NCBI GenBank assembly: GCA_035578905.1
Contig: JAQJVL010000703.1
Span: forward strand, 62,001-126,000
Direction of reading: 5' to 3'
DNA length: 64,000 nt
Origin: Stictocephala bisonia
Taxonomy: Eukaryota > Arthropoda > Insecta > Hemiptera > Membracidae
Positions 44,209 to 54,012 of this stretch are shown here, one piece after another (within the stretch, counting starts at the first letter, position 1; each line of letters opens with the position of its first letter). The notes beneath the pieces are model-generated. The model was not told where the DNA came from. It worked only from the letters and a program-made list of their open reading frames with translations, and ran no database searches. The position numbers and the translations under genes are program-made.

Positions 44209-45270
44209 TTAATAGTTATTTCCAGTATGGCAATAAATATTTTCTTTTTACTGTCTTAATTTTTTAGATGTGTTAGTTGAAAAAACAAATACTGTACAGA
44301 ATTAAAAACATCAGTCTACAGAAAAAGACACATACTGGACAGTATCTAAATTTCCAATCAAACACTCAACATCACATTAAACATGCAATTGCACAAGGAC
44401 TATTCACCAGAGCATTCAAAATTTCATCAAGTGAAGAAGGACTGGACCAAGAAATAAAACTGATATATCAAGAATTAAAAAACAATGACTACCCACTAAA
44501 AGTCATAAACAAGTCCTATCAAAAACCGAACAAAAAATTGTAAGTAATAAAAATAAAGATAATACAGAATCAAAACCTTTAACAACAATTGTTATACCGT
44601 ACATCAAAGGGAAATCAGAAGAATGAACATAAAATTTAATATTAGAACTTCATTTGTTACAAAATCAAAAATTGGAAATTTACTAAACAAATTTAACCAT
44701 ACAATCAAAATCAAGAAACCAAAAATGTTGTTTACAAAATTCCTTATCAATGTGATTTAAATTATTTTGGACAAACATCTCGACCATTAAAAAAGAGAAT
44801 ACAAGAACATAAAAACAGCATAAAAAATCAATTGGAAAACTATTTTAAACTTTCAGATCATGTTTTGGCGGCAGAACATAAGGTGCAATGGACAGCAGTA
44901 AGTATAGTATACGAAGAAAGTAAATGGAAAGAAGCAGCATTTATGGCTGTAGAAAGCTGCATTTCGCAACCTAGTGCCACCTTGTGCCCAATATACCTGC
45001 CTATTATTAATTCAGAAGTATTAAATAAAATTCAAAATTAATAAGTGACTAAACAATTTTTATGAAAATTTATATAGTATATATTCAACTATTTTCATTG
45101 ATCAAATCATCTGTTAAATATTTTAAGAAATATATGATTTACTAATTAATTTATATTTTATTAAAAACTATGTTGTTACATGTTTGAAAATGGCTTTAGA
45201 CTGTATATAGCGAAATATAACATTTAAAAAACTATGTAATATGTAGCTATTTAACATAAATTAGTTTAAT
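44209..45270 (+). pseudogene. Penelope-like element 3' half: RT tail and GIY-YIG endonuclease
   Basis: It resumes the PLE sequence interrupted at 36543: TTATTTCCAGTATGGCAATA at 44216 matches the complement of 34235-34257. The RT catalytic centre is deleted. A connector frame (44277-44543, with T-G-Q-Y-L-N-F-Q-S-N) follows. The GIY-YIG part reads Y-F-G-Q-T-S-R (about 44765-44785, frame broken) and H-V-L-A-A-E-H in an open 69-aa frame (44832-45041) ending near S-C-I-S-Q-P-S-A-T-L. The 3' UTR to about 45270 matches 35000-35195. GIY-YIG nucleases make the nick for PLE integration. This copy is defective. Confidence 0.8.
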
Positions 45271-45829
45271 ATTGTTATAACTACACCATAAGTAATCTTT
45301 GAAGGGCTTGCAAGGTTAATTTTCAGTGCCGTTTTGGTGGTGCTGCACCAGCACATAAAATCCCTTAAATTTCTCTTGACTTTTTTCCCACACGATGATT
45401 CACCCACGACCTAGAATCACTGAGTAAAATGTTTGTTAGTTCACAACACACGGTCTAGCTGGGACATCGCTTTCCGGATCTGACCTATTTAGTCGCTCGT
45501 CTGCCCACCTGTCGATTGTGTTATGCCCTGTTTGTTTTAATGTGCATTATTGATTAGTGTTAAAATAGGGGTTCCAGGACAACCTTGAACTTTGTACCGG
45601 CCGAGCGAGGCGATGCGGTAGGTCAGTGTTGTTATTGTTTGCACATTTATCACCACGTGTTGACCCTAGAGGTCAAGTTTACTACAAGCAGTCTCGTTGT
45701 TGTAGCTCAGTTGTGTGTACTACGAGCACGTGGACCCCCCGCAGCGATAGTAGTCGTAGGTTAGTGACGCGACGTCAAACGGTATTTATTAAATTAATAT
45801 TAATTGAGACAAAAAGTGTTGAAAACCGG
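45271..45829. other. Unassigned intergenic or intronic DNA
   Basis: There is no coding or repeat signal I can support. A GC-richer patch lies at about 45600-45780. Confidence 0.45.
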
Positions 45830-45897
45830 TTCCGGGATCGATCCAAAGATTTTCGGTTTGTGAGACCGAGACGCTACCGCTGCAGCACAGTGACACA
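45830..45897 (-). repeat. tRNA-like segment (SINE head or tRNA pseudogene)
   Basis: On the minus strand there is an A-box-like TGCTGCAGCGGTAGCG, then a 5-bp anticodon stem TCGGT/ACCGA around the 7-nt loop CTCACAA (anticodon would be CAC, valine), then a B-box-like GGATCGATCCC. The acceptor and T stems are poor. This is the layout of tRNA-derived SINE heads; a dead tRNA gene is the alternative. Confidence 0.45.
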
Positions 45898-46384
45898 CCC
45901 ACAAGAGTAACGTAAGTAGAGGCGGAAGAACGCATGGCTCGCTTCTCTTACACCGAGCCATACTATATGAAATACACTTGTGTTTTTCCCCTTTTTTCTT
46001 GACATTTATACTATATAAAATGTATCGATATTGAAAACAGGTTTTTTTTACCAACTTGCACAATTAATAAACATACTATATTCAATACACTTGATTTTCC
46101 CTCTTTTCGTTCTTTACATTTATACTATATAAAATGTACCGAAATCGCAAACCGTTTTTCTCAGTACTTTGAAAAACGTAATTTGTACAATTTGCACAAT
46201 TAATTGCATTCAACTATTATAAATAATAAATTTGTATGTAACTTTTTTCCATTTATACTATATTATATACAAATGTGTTTTTTGTTGGTGTGTAACAGTA
46301 ATATTATTTTTCTTCGTCGACCTTTTTTATCCTTCTCAGGTGATATGCTACAGTTATCAGACTTCATTAATCTTTCAATCGACC

Positions 46385-46624
46385 ATGGATGTAGACGGGA
46401 ATGGTATAGTTTTATTTTATAAAAACGGAGTTGTAGTTGGGTGGGATTATATTTTGTGTAAAAAATTAAAATCAGCGAAAATATCGATAGATGTAAAGGA
46501 TTTTGATAGAATATGGGTAGAATTTTCCACAGAATTTGATTGGGGTAAATCAGAATTAGAAAAATCGGAAGATAATCTATGGTTTTGGATTCTTGTGATA
46601 ATAGTGATGAGGACGAGCAAATAA
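46385..46624 (+). CDS. Small ORF of a PolB-type virus/Polinton relic (79 aa)
   Basis: It starts at ATG 46385 (context ACCATGG). The peptide is acidic with V-D-F-D-R-I-W-V-E-F-like character in the middle and aromatic at the C-terminus. I do not recognise the family. It belongs to a run of small same-strand ORFs (46385-47431) of similar codon use, in a locus that continues with PolB-like coding after an inserted LINE. The assignment to that element is inferred from position. Confidence 0.4.
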   Translation: MDVDGNGIVLFYKNGVVVGWDYILCKKLKSAKISIDVKDFDRIWVEFSTEFDWGKSELEKSEDNLWFWILVIIVMRTSK

Positions 46625-46679
46625 GAATAATTAAGTATAAAAGTGAATTTAGGCTTATCTTAGACACCGTCACGACAAC

Positions 46680-46991
46680 ATGGAAACTGACAAGATCTAT
46701 TCATATGATGACGATGGAAATCTTTAATACGAAACTTTATTTACAATAATAAGAAATAGATTATGTGTTTTAGTCAGAAACGATTCTGATAAAACTTACG
46801 TTATGATACAAAGTCAACGTGAAGTAATAAAATTGGATTCAGACCAATGGTTGCAATTGATAAGGTGCTTGCCAGCGACAAATAACGAGTTTAATTCTAA
46901 ATTCAACAGTAACGCTCAATATGACGTCATGAAAAATGATGATGCGATTACCTCAGAAACAGTAGAGAAAGATGAGCATTATATGTCTTAG
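46680..46991 (+). pseudogene. Small ORF with one stop, possibly PC4-like
   Basis: ATG 46680 opens a 104-codon frame interrupted only by TAA at 46725-46727. The later part reads V-I-K-L-D-S-D-Q-W-L-Q-L, which resembles the end of PC4-type single-stranded DNA-binding domains (…L-x-x-x-Q-W-x-x-L…) seen in some large DNA viruses and Polinton-like elements. The resemblance is short and not decisive. It is followed by an acidic tail. Confidence 0.35.
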
Positions 46992-47097
46992 TATCATTAT
47001 GTTACTGATATATTACACAAGTAAGCTTCCATTTAATCTTAAATTAGAGTTGTTATTCGATCTTCCTTTGGAGATCGTCAGTTGTATTAAGTGTGAA

Positions 47098-47242
47098 TTT
47101 TTTTGTTTTTATATTGTAAACAGGAAATTGTTAATAAAGAAGAATTTATACCATTTATTTCATGGAAGGATACGTATATGAAATACTATAGTGATAAATT
47201 ATTAGTTAACCTCGAACACAGACTGCAACTTTTGAAACAATG
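47098..47242 (+). pseudogene. C-terminal ORF fragment overlapping the next start
   Basis: A short frame ends L-E-H-R-L-Q-L-L-K-Q at TGA 47240-47242, overlapping the ATG of the next ORF as ATGA. Such overlap suits compact viral gene order. No start is seen; the 5' part is out of frame. Confidence 0.3.
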
Positions 47243-47431
47243 AAGAAAGTTCAATTTTCTGATACAGTAAAAGTTTATAATTTACCTGAAGAGGATCGAA
47301 GACCTGATACTAGATGGCTTATTGATATGTTTCGTGCTAATGACAAAATGAAACTTCTAAATATGAGCAATAAGCAATTTATTAATCCGTTAAACATGCA
47401 GTTACATGCAATTGGACAGGTCAATACATAA
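47240..47431 (+). CDS. Small basic ORF of the same relic (63 aa)
   Basis: It begins M-K-K-V-Q-F-S-D-T-V and contains R-R-P-D-T-R-W-L-I-D-M-F. No family is recognised. It is open throughout and overlaps the previous frame by the ATGA. It lies immediately left of the LINE insertion that separates this group from 52092-53935. Confidence 0.35.
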   Translation: MKKVQFSDTVKVYNLPEEDRRPDTRWLIDMFRANDKMKLLNMSNKQFINPLNMQLHAIGQVNT

Positions 47432-47676
47432 TTAAAGTACATAAAAAAGTTCAATCAAGTTTAAATAGTATATACTACAACGATTATCTTAATAAGTAAT
47501 AAAACATTATGTCTAAATATAACTATCTACATGCAGAGATTGAGGCACACATGCCCAATTGTAGCAAAAAATATAATAATTTAAGCTAATAATTTCGGTA
47601 AATATACTTAATACATGCAAAAGTTACAGCAACATACATTCACTGTTAAAACAAAAAGATTAATTTAGGTGGATGC

Positions 47677-48294
47677 TCAATTAAAAAAGCCACTTACAGT
47701 TTCAGTAGGAAGTGTAAAAAATTCATTCATAGAGTAGAGAGGCCAAGCCAGAAGAAGCCTTCTGAGGCCACTTTTGAATTTTGAAAGATCTTGGTTCCTA
47801 GCAATACAGGGCAGAGCGTTAAACAGTCTAATGCAGAACATATCACAGTTCACTTGTGATTTTTTCAATCTAACAAAAGGTACATCTATTAAATGCCTGT
47901 TTCTAGTATCATAGTCATGCACATCACCCCTACACGTATAGCTAGAAGCATGCCTACTTTTAAAATTATATAATGTAATAAATATATACAAGCTGTAAAC
48001 TGTCATTAACTTTTCAGAAATGAATATTGGCCGACAGTGAGCATCGTAAGCTGCTCCAGATATAAGCCTAATAGCTTTCTTTTGCAGAAGAAAAACATTG
48101 TTGATGTTAGATGCATTTCCCCAAAGCCTAAGACCATAAAGTAAAGTACTCTGAAAAAAGGCCATATAGGCAGTTCTTAGATAATCCTGGGGTACACTAG
48201 ATTTTAGATTTCTAAGGAGGTACAAAACTCTTGATAACTTGGTGCACACAGTTAAGATTTGAGAATTCCAGGTAAGTTTTACATCCAAGGTCAA
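47677..48294 (-). pseudogene. LINE RT C-terminal domain (205 aa frame)
   Basis: This is the region after the RT palm: L-R-T-A-Y-M-A-F-F, L-Y-G-L-R-L-W-G-N, F-L-L-Q-K-K-A-I-R-L-I (about residues 65-75), Y-D-T-R-N-R-H, and the usual terminal Y-S-M-N-E-F-F. One frameshift (about 48291-48295) separates it from the RT palm frame 48291-48545. Confidence 0.82.
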
Positions 48295-50095
48295 TCCAAG
48301 CAGCTTGACAGTATTACAAAGTTTTGTATCAAGTGGAGGGATCTTACCAAGTGAAAAAATAGCTTTTGAGTTTTCTCATGATTCAAAAACAAGTAATTAG
48401 CTTGGAACCAGGCAGAAACTGTATCTAAGGAGTGGCTCATGTCATCGTAAAGTGAGTTACAACTACGATTTGAGTGCACCAGAGTGGTGTCGTCAGCATA
48501 TGATGTTACACTGGCATCAGTATTATAACTTAGATCATTTATCATTATTATAAATAATAAAGGGCCCAGGACTGAGCTTTGGAGTACGCCATAAGGGACA
48601 GCCTTGACCTGAGATCACTGGCCATTAACAAAAATAGCCTGTTCACGGCCACCAAGATAAGAGCGGAAGAAATCCAACTTGCTAGTACCAACTTTATAGT
48701 GCTGTAGTTTCTTTACCAAAAGGTCGTGGTCAATTGTATCAAAAGCCTTACTAAGGTCACACAGGGTGACCCCAGTAAGACTATGGGCTTCAAAACCATT
48801 CAAAATTACTCTAATAAGATTTTCAACGGCATCAATAGTGGATAAACCACTCCGAAAACCAAACTGGGTGTCCGTGAACAAACCATTCTCCTCAAAGTAA
48901 TATATAATTGACCATGAACAACATATTCAAAAATCTTAGAAAATATAGGTAAAATACTTATAGGTCTAAAATTGCTCACAAGATCAAATGATCCTTTTTT
49001 ATGAACAGTCACAGTCTTGGAAACTTTTAATTTCTTAGGAAAGACACCTTCCATGAGGCAAGCATTTATACAAAAGGTCAGAGGGTAAACAATGTAATTA
49101 ATGACTAATTTAATAAAGGAATTAGACAAACAATAGACATCTCTACTAGTAGAAGGTTTCATACTATTTACAATTTCAAGTACTTTATCACATGAAGTTG
49201 GAACAAAACTGAACTTAGTGGCAGGTGAGGGAACGCTATCCATCATATCTAAAGCAGAGATGGTGGGAGTACCAATTTCATCTCTTAACTTTTGCACACT
49301 ATCTACAAAATAATCATTGAATTGTTCAGGAGACACATTACTAACTCTAGGCTGGGAAGGTGTTGACTCTTGGCGGATTATTTTCCAGGCTGCAGAACAT
49401 TTATTAGCTGAAGTTTCTATGAAATCAGCATTTGACTTTAACCTGGCAAGCTTTAGATCATTTCTGTATTCCTTTCTTAGCCTAGAGTACAACATTTTGG
49501 TTTCAGGATTACAACTAGGATCACTTTTCATTTTGTCATAAATGAATAGTAACCATTTCTTCTTATGAAGGAGGAAATCATTTAACCATTTAGGTTTTTG
49601 TCTCTTCCCCTTGCAACTTACAGTTTTGGCAGGAAAGCAATCATAAAACAAACTTACAAACTTATCAAGGAAGAGCTGAAAATTTTCTTCACAATTATTT
49701 GAAATAAGAATGCTATTCCAATTAATGTTTTCTAATAAAAACAGGAAATAATCAAGTTTGTGGGATGGCAAAGGTCTCACTTCAATTAGCCTGTCAGCCA
49801 AGGGAAACACGCTCCGTTTGTGCGTTACTTCCAGGTAGACTCCAACATGGTCACTTAGAGGATAAGTACAAACATCAGCACAAATATCAGTATTATTAGG
49901 GAAGTCAGTGGCAATATTGTCAATGCAAGATTTGCCATGAGTAGGCTTATAAATTAAGCAATACAAATTAAGAGATCTAAGGAGATTTTCAAAATATACA
50001 GTCTTAGGATCTTGCCTTAGCAAAACATCAACATTAAAGTCGCCTCCAACGACTACTCTATTATTTGACCTAAAGTTGGCCAGAGACAGGACCAA
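48291..50095 (-). pseudogene. LINE endonuclease C-terminus and reverse transcriptase
   Basis: The main frame 50095-48806 (429 aa) starts inside the endonuclease (V-V-V-G-G-D-F-N-V-D, catalytic; P-L-S-D-H-V-G, catalytic His), continues through the linker and K-P-S-T-S-R-D-V, and reaches N-F-R-P-I-S-I-L-P. A frameshift moves coding to 48881-48615 (Q-F-G-F-R-S-G; L-S-K-A-F-D-T-I). A stop/shift then leads to 48545-48291, with the catalytic Y-A-D-D. It nicks and reverse-transcribes in intact relatives; this copy needs at least three repairs. Confidence 0.83.
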
Positions 50096-50444
50096 TTTCT
50101 CGAGAGCATCAAGGAAAAGCTGAATGTCTTCTATAGTCTGAAATAGCCCTGAGGAGATCTATAGGCTACAGTAAGTATAATACTAAGGCTTTTGAGCAAT
50201 ACACATGCAAATTCATGGTGAAACTCAGTGCAATAATCCACAACATTGATTTCCACACAAGTATGTACAAGGTCATTTGCCACAAATACTGCCACCCCAC
50301 CATGTGCATGTCGGGAGTGACAAAAGGCAGATACAAGACTAAAATTAGGAATATTTTTACAGGCCAATGCTTCAGTACACAGCCAATGTTCCGAAAAACA
50401 TAAAACATCGTATGACTCAGTGGCCTAAAAGGCTTCAATTTCAA
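50096..50444 (-). pseudogene. LINE endonuclease N-terminal part
   Basis: Frames 50367-50131 and 50444-50166 cover the first half of the AP endonuclease, with H-G-G-V-A-V-F-V-A-N and L-T-V-A-Y-R-S-P as landmarks. Frameshifts join it to the downstream frame. Confidence 0.72.
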
Positions 50445-50463
50445 GAGTTTTATTGCTAAGGGA

Positions 50464-51380
50464 TTAAATATTATAAAATAGAAATCTACTGTTGCTTAGG
50501 CTTAAAGAGGTCTTAAGACTAACTTTTGGTCTTACATTGGATTTCGACACTATTTCGTGGAACGAGACTGTCACGTTTTTTGGAGACTCTGGGTCAGTAT
50601 TAGCCTCTTGAGGTGGCTGCTTGAGGGCCTCTGCAAAGCTCTTGTGCTGAAGGGTTCTGGGTTCTGTAGGAATCGGCAGCGACAAGCAATCTGGTGATTC
50701 TGGGGTGTGTTTGGTCGGTCGTGTAGCTGCCGGCATTTGTCCACTTGATAGATTTCTCATCATTAAGTCAACCAGAATCCGCTTCCCTGGGAGCCTCAGG
50801 TGCATACCATGCCTGGTAAACATCTGTCTTCCAATGGTGTTGGAATCAATCACTTGAAAGTTCAGCTTTACTCCCAGGTCGTAGATGAAATTGTTGACCT
50901 CGGCTGTACGGTGATTGATCGGTTGTTGTGGATGAAGATCATGGCGGTGAGGCAGGGTTACTACCATCATCTTGGTCGAGCTGCTTCGTTTTGAGATGGT
51001 TTCTTCAATATCTCTGCAGACCGCCCTGAATTCGCCAGCCGCCACATCATTTGCCCGGCTATCAGTATGTTACAGATTCCAGATGGTGGAGGACTCCCTG
51101 ATACGACATCAAGGAACTTCGCTCCCGGCTTGCACACCCCACTCACTTCTACATCGGAGCTGATCCACTCTTGCATGATATTAGAAAGGTCGCGGGCATG
51201 GCTATCCCCTTCAATAAGCACCTTTTTAAAGTCATACTGCTTAACTGGAATGATTACACTAGGGGTAGTTAGAGTTCCTTTACTAGGCTTGCTTACAGGT
51301 CTGGGATTAATTTCTTTTTTCTCGTGCTTGCTGTTAGACTTTTTTTTTATTATTGTTTGTTTGCTGGGTTCTATTAGCAA
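50464..51380 (-). pseudogene. SGNH-hydrolase (esterase)-like ORF1 domain
   Basis: Two overlapping frames (51380-50967 and 51045-50464) encode one domain with a frameshift near 51000. Block I is V-L-I-E-G-D-S-H-A-R-D-L (about residues 55-66 of the first frame), with the nucleophile-type G-D-S. The C-terminal block is F-T-R-H-G-M-H-L (near 50810), with the catalytic-type His. SGNH esterase domains occur in ORF1 of CR1/L2-type LINEs, where their role may be lipid or acyl hydrolysis or RNP assembly. The rest of the tail is Pro/Ser-rich. Confidence 0.72.
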
Positions 51381-52036
51381 ATGTCATTGATTTCATCTGG
51401 TTATTAGGATATAGATTATTTACAGGATCAAATTTGTTTTTTAATTTAATTGGAGGGTATCTGTGTTTGTAGATAGTCAAGTTGTCATTTGTGTGGTTTT
51501 GGTCTTTAACTGAGTCAGCCACCTGCAATTCACTTTATAGACTCAACGCCTCTGCCTCAAGTACCTCGATAGTGGTTCTAAGGCTCACTATCAGCTCCCT
51601 GTTTTCTGTTTATTATTGACAGGGGATTGCTGGAAGCTGACATTGTACAGCACAGTCGGTAGTGAGGGTAGTTGGCTCATGTGTGGATACTGTTGGTTCC
51701 ACCAACGACACGTTAGGTACAAACACCTGTTCCGTGTATTGAATGAGGCGCATGTCCGACTCTATTGAATGGTCTAGGACGCACTTATAGCGTTCGTTAA
51801 GCTCGGATATTGCACTTTTTAATTTATAATTTCCTAGTATTATATCTTCTGCAGCCGGCGTGGAGGTATTTGATGGCAGCGGCGAGGGAGTGCTCCGGTG
51901 AACTGAATGAGGGGCAGGTTCAGCGGTTATAGCCGAGCTATGTGTGATACGTGGGGTGGTTGTCAGGGCAGGACTAGGGGGGACGTTGGTGTTAATACAC
52001 AGCGACTCACTCTCGGCCTCAACATAGGTGGAGGGA
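51334..52036 (-). pseudogene. LINE ORF1 N-terminal low-complexity region
   Basis: From about 52036 a frame rich in Thr, Pro and Ser reads toward a short Leu/Glu helix (L-K-S-A-I-S-E-L-N-E-R) and stops near 51615. A second frame (51528-51334) is Asn/Lys-rich. These precede the esterase domain and look like the disordered N-terminus of ORF1. No zinc finger is seen. Confidence 0.5.
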
Positions 52037-52091
52037 GGGAAAGTGAAAATGAAAACTGAAAAATCAGACAGTACAGTGAGTACTTGCAGTG

Positions 52092-52128
52092 TATATAAGT
52101 CAAAGAAAAATGTAACATCGAGTCAGTC
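52092..52128 (+). promoter_or_regulatory. TATA box and initiator upstream of virus-like ORF
   Basis: TATATAAG at 52092-52099 and TCAGTC at 52123-52128 place the initiator A 33 bp after the TATA start, ideal for arthropod Pol II promoters. The ORF start follows at 52155. Confidence 0.5.
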
Positions 52129-52154
52129 TAAGTATTAAACTAAATCGAGTAGTT

Positions 52155-52397
52155 ATGGATAACCAACGATCTTTGTTAAATCAAGACATTGTTAAAGGTT
52201 ATCAAGAATATTACGAGAGGCTTCATTGTGAATACGTGTTTCCTCCTGAATAAAGTGGGTTTATTTCGTCAACTGAGTGGACAAATGGTGATTTTAAATA
52301 TTATAATAACCAAACTGTTGACTATTTTTTACTTTCACCAGGAAGATTTCAATATAATATTGTAACATCTACTGTTAAAAATTGTAATAAAGAATAA
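52155..52397 (+). pseudogene. Small ORF with one in-frame stop (80 codons)
   Basis: It opens right after the TATA/initiator pair and has a single TAA about 32 codons in (near 52251). Composition is polar with many Tyr and Asn. Family is unknown. It probably belongs to the PolB-type relic. Confidence 0.35.
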
Positions 52398-52552
52398 TTA
52401 GATTATAATTTGTGACTTAGTTTATTTTTTAGCCATGTTAAGGAATATATCAATAAACATTTCCAGAATACTAGTTTTGAAAAAGTAATCCATGATTACA
52501 TAATTATAACCTTTAAACTATTGCATAATTGATTTGCGTCACTAATGACGAC

Positions 52553-52560
52553 TATAAATA
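52553..52560 (+). promoter_or_regulatory. TATA box of PolB-relic ORF
   Basis: TATAAATA lies 56 bp upstream of ATG 52609, much the same spacing as the 52092 TATA to ATG 52155. A short 5' leader is implied. Confidence 0.45.
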
Positions 52561-52608
52561 AAAGGAGCAGTTTGATTATTATTGAACTAATTCTCGTAAT
52601 CTTCGAAC

Positions 52609-53960
52609 ATGGAGTTCATTTTGGATTTTCAAGGATTTAAAAACCAAGACAACAAGTTTATTGTAAAGGAGTTGGCTGTCATATTCACCGATGAGCAAGT
52701 CTATGAATTACAACTGTTTCAACCACCTTGTCATTTTAAAAAGTTGCCAGAAAATGTTTAGAAGCAAGTTGTGTAGTTGGAGAAGTACTTCCATGGACTC
52801 TTCTGGGGTTCTGGGTTTAGGGAATACAATCAACTAAAAGATGTACTTAGAAGTTATAATATTTCAGGTAATGTGTATGTTAAAGGATATGAGAAGAAAC
52901 AATTCGTAACTGACCTTTTGTCAGAGTTTAAAGTTAACTTAATTAATTTAGAAGATATAGGCTGTCCTAGTTTAAGTATTATCAGAAATCAAACTCAGAC
53001 TAGTGTTATGAAAAAATGTATCTTCAATTAAGATCCTTTAAACTGTGCATGTATTAATGTTCATTTACTACTTCAATGGATTAAACTTGAGAAATTAGTT
53101 GAGGATATGCTAAAAACTCTAAATCTTGCTATTGGAGAATGCTACAGAAGAGGATATAAAAATGTACAACCTGAATTAATAAAATATTTACCAAAAGGTT
53201 TTATAATTAATCATACAGAAGATTTAGAACTGATATTGATAGACTTCCCGACAGTTTTAGAAATGATCCAGAAATATTGAAAAATTTAAGATTGACAGAT
53301 CATTTCCATTTTCGGCTTAAATCTTTTCAAGATAAATTTGATGGACCTAACCTTAGGAGGAAGTAGTTTTTTACCCTTACCACAATGTATTAAGAACAGG
53401 TCAGCTATGATCAATCAATTTAATGTTGATGTATTTTGTTTCAAGTGGGCATTATTATGTCATTTTGTAAAAGGTTCACATATAGTAAGAATTGATCACC
53501 GATATGATACTCTGTGATAAATTAAATTTTCAAGGAACCGATTTTCCAACACCATTAAGACAAATAACCAAATTTGAAAATAATAATCCAAATATTTGTG
53601 TTAATGTATATGGGTTAAATGAATCTAATGATATTTTTCCTTTAAGAGTTGTTCAAAATGAAAAGATAAGTTATATCGATCTCCTTTTGCTATCGAATGA
53701 AGAAGGTATCAGTCATTATTGTTATATTTCAAATGTTATCAGGTTACTTAGATCTCAAATGACTAAATACAAAAGTAAATCAGAATTTTGTAAAAGATGT
53801 CTAGCAAAATGTCAAGGCTCAAAACGTTATGAAAACTTAGATCAATATAACAATTTATGTGGGCATAATAAACCAGTTCGTGTTGAATTGTGATCATCTT
53901 GTTTAAATATAACTAGAAGATTTCATACTGTAGTTGGGCATCAAACTACAGTATGAAACT
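52609..53960 (+). pseudogene. Protein-primed-type DNA polymerase B N-terminal region (virus/Polinton relic), broken
   Basis: An ORF starting M-E-F-I-L-D-F-Q-G-F opens at 52609. It is interrupted by TAGs near 52758 and 52773, then stays open to 53029-53031 (W-G-S-G-F-R-E-Y-N) and continues decayed to about 53300. A shifted frame (about 53340-53515) and the frame 53492-53893 carry P-T-P-L-R-Q-I, N-V-Y-G-L-N-E, H-Y-C-Y-I-S-N and a F-C-K-R-C-L-A-K-C zinc motif. This series is known from the N-terminal half of DNA polymerase B proteins in Maverick/Polinton-like elements, adintovirus-like viruses and related insect insertions. The exonuclease and polymerase cores are absent. Classification below that level is not possible here. 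Confidence 0.6.
53921..53958. other. Hairpin at end of PolB relic
   Basis: Perfect 15-bp arms TTTCATACTGTAGTT (53921-53935) and AACTACAGTATGAAA (53944-53958) flank an 8-nt loop. Another GTAGTTTCATAC follows at 53961. It lies where coding similarity ends. Confidence 0.5.
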
Positions 53961-54012
53961 GTAGTTTCATACCCAAACAAGAAAAAAAATTTAAAAACTG
54001 ATAGTACAATAC

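Larger units (their letters stand above)
47640..52045 (-). mobile_element. Near full-length CR1-like LINE with esterase-type ORF1
   Basis: This minus-strand LINE has its 5' end near 52045 and its 3' end in 47450-47670. Coding order is low-complexity ORF1 N-terminus, SGNH-hydrolase-like domain, AP endonuclease, RT. Many small indels are present but every domain is represented. It lies between two groups of small virus-like ORFs, which were probably one locus before this insertion. Confidence 0.82.

Noticed and set aside
52609..53960. Insect host DNA polymerase gene
   Set aside because: Motif order is that of protein-primed PolB relics, no exon structure, several stops, and the polymerase core is missing.
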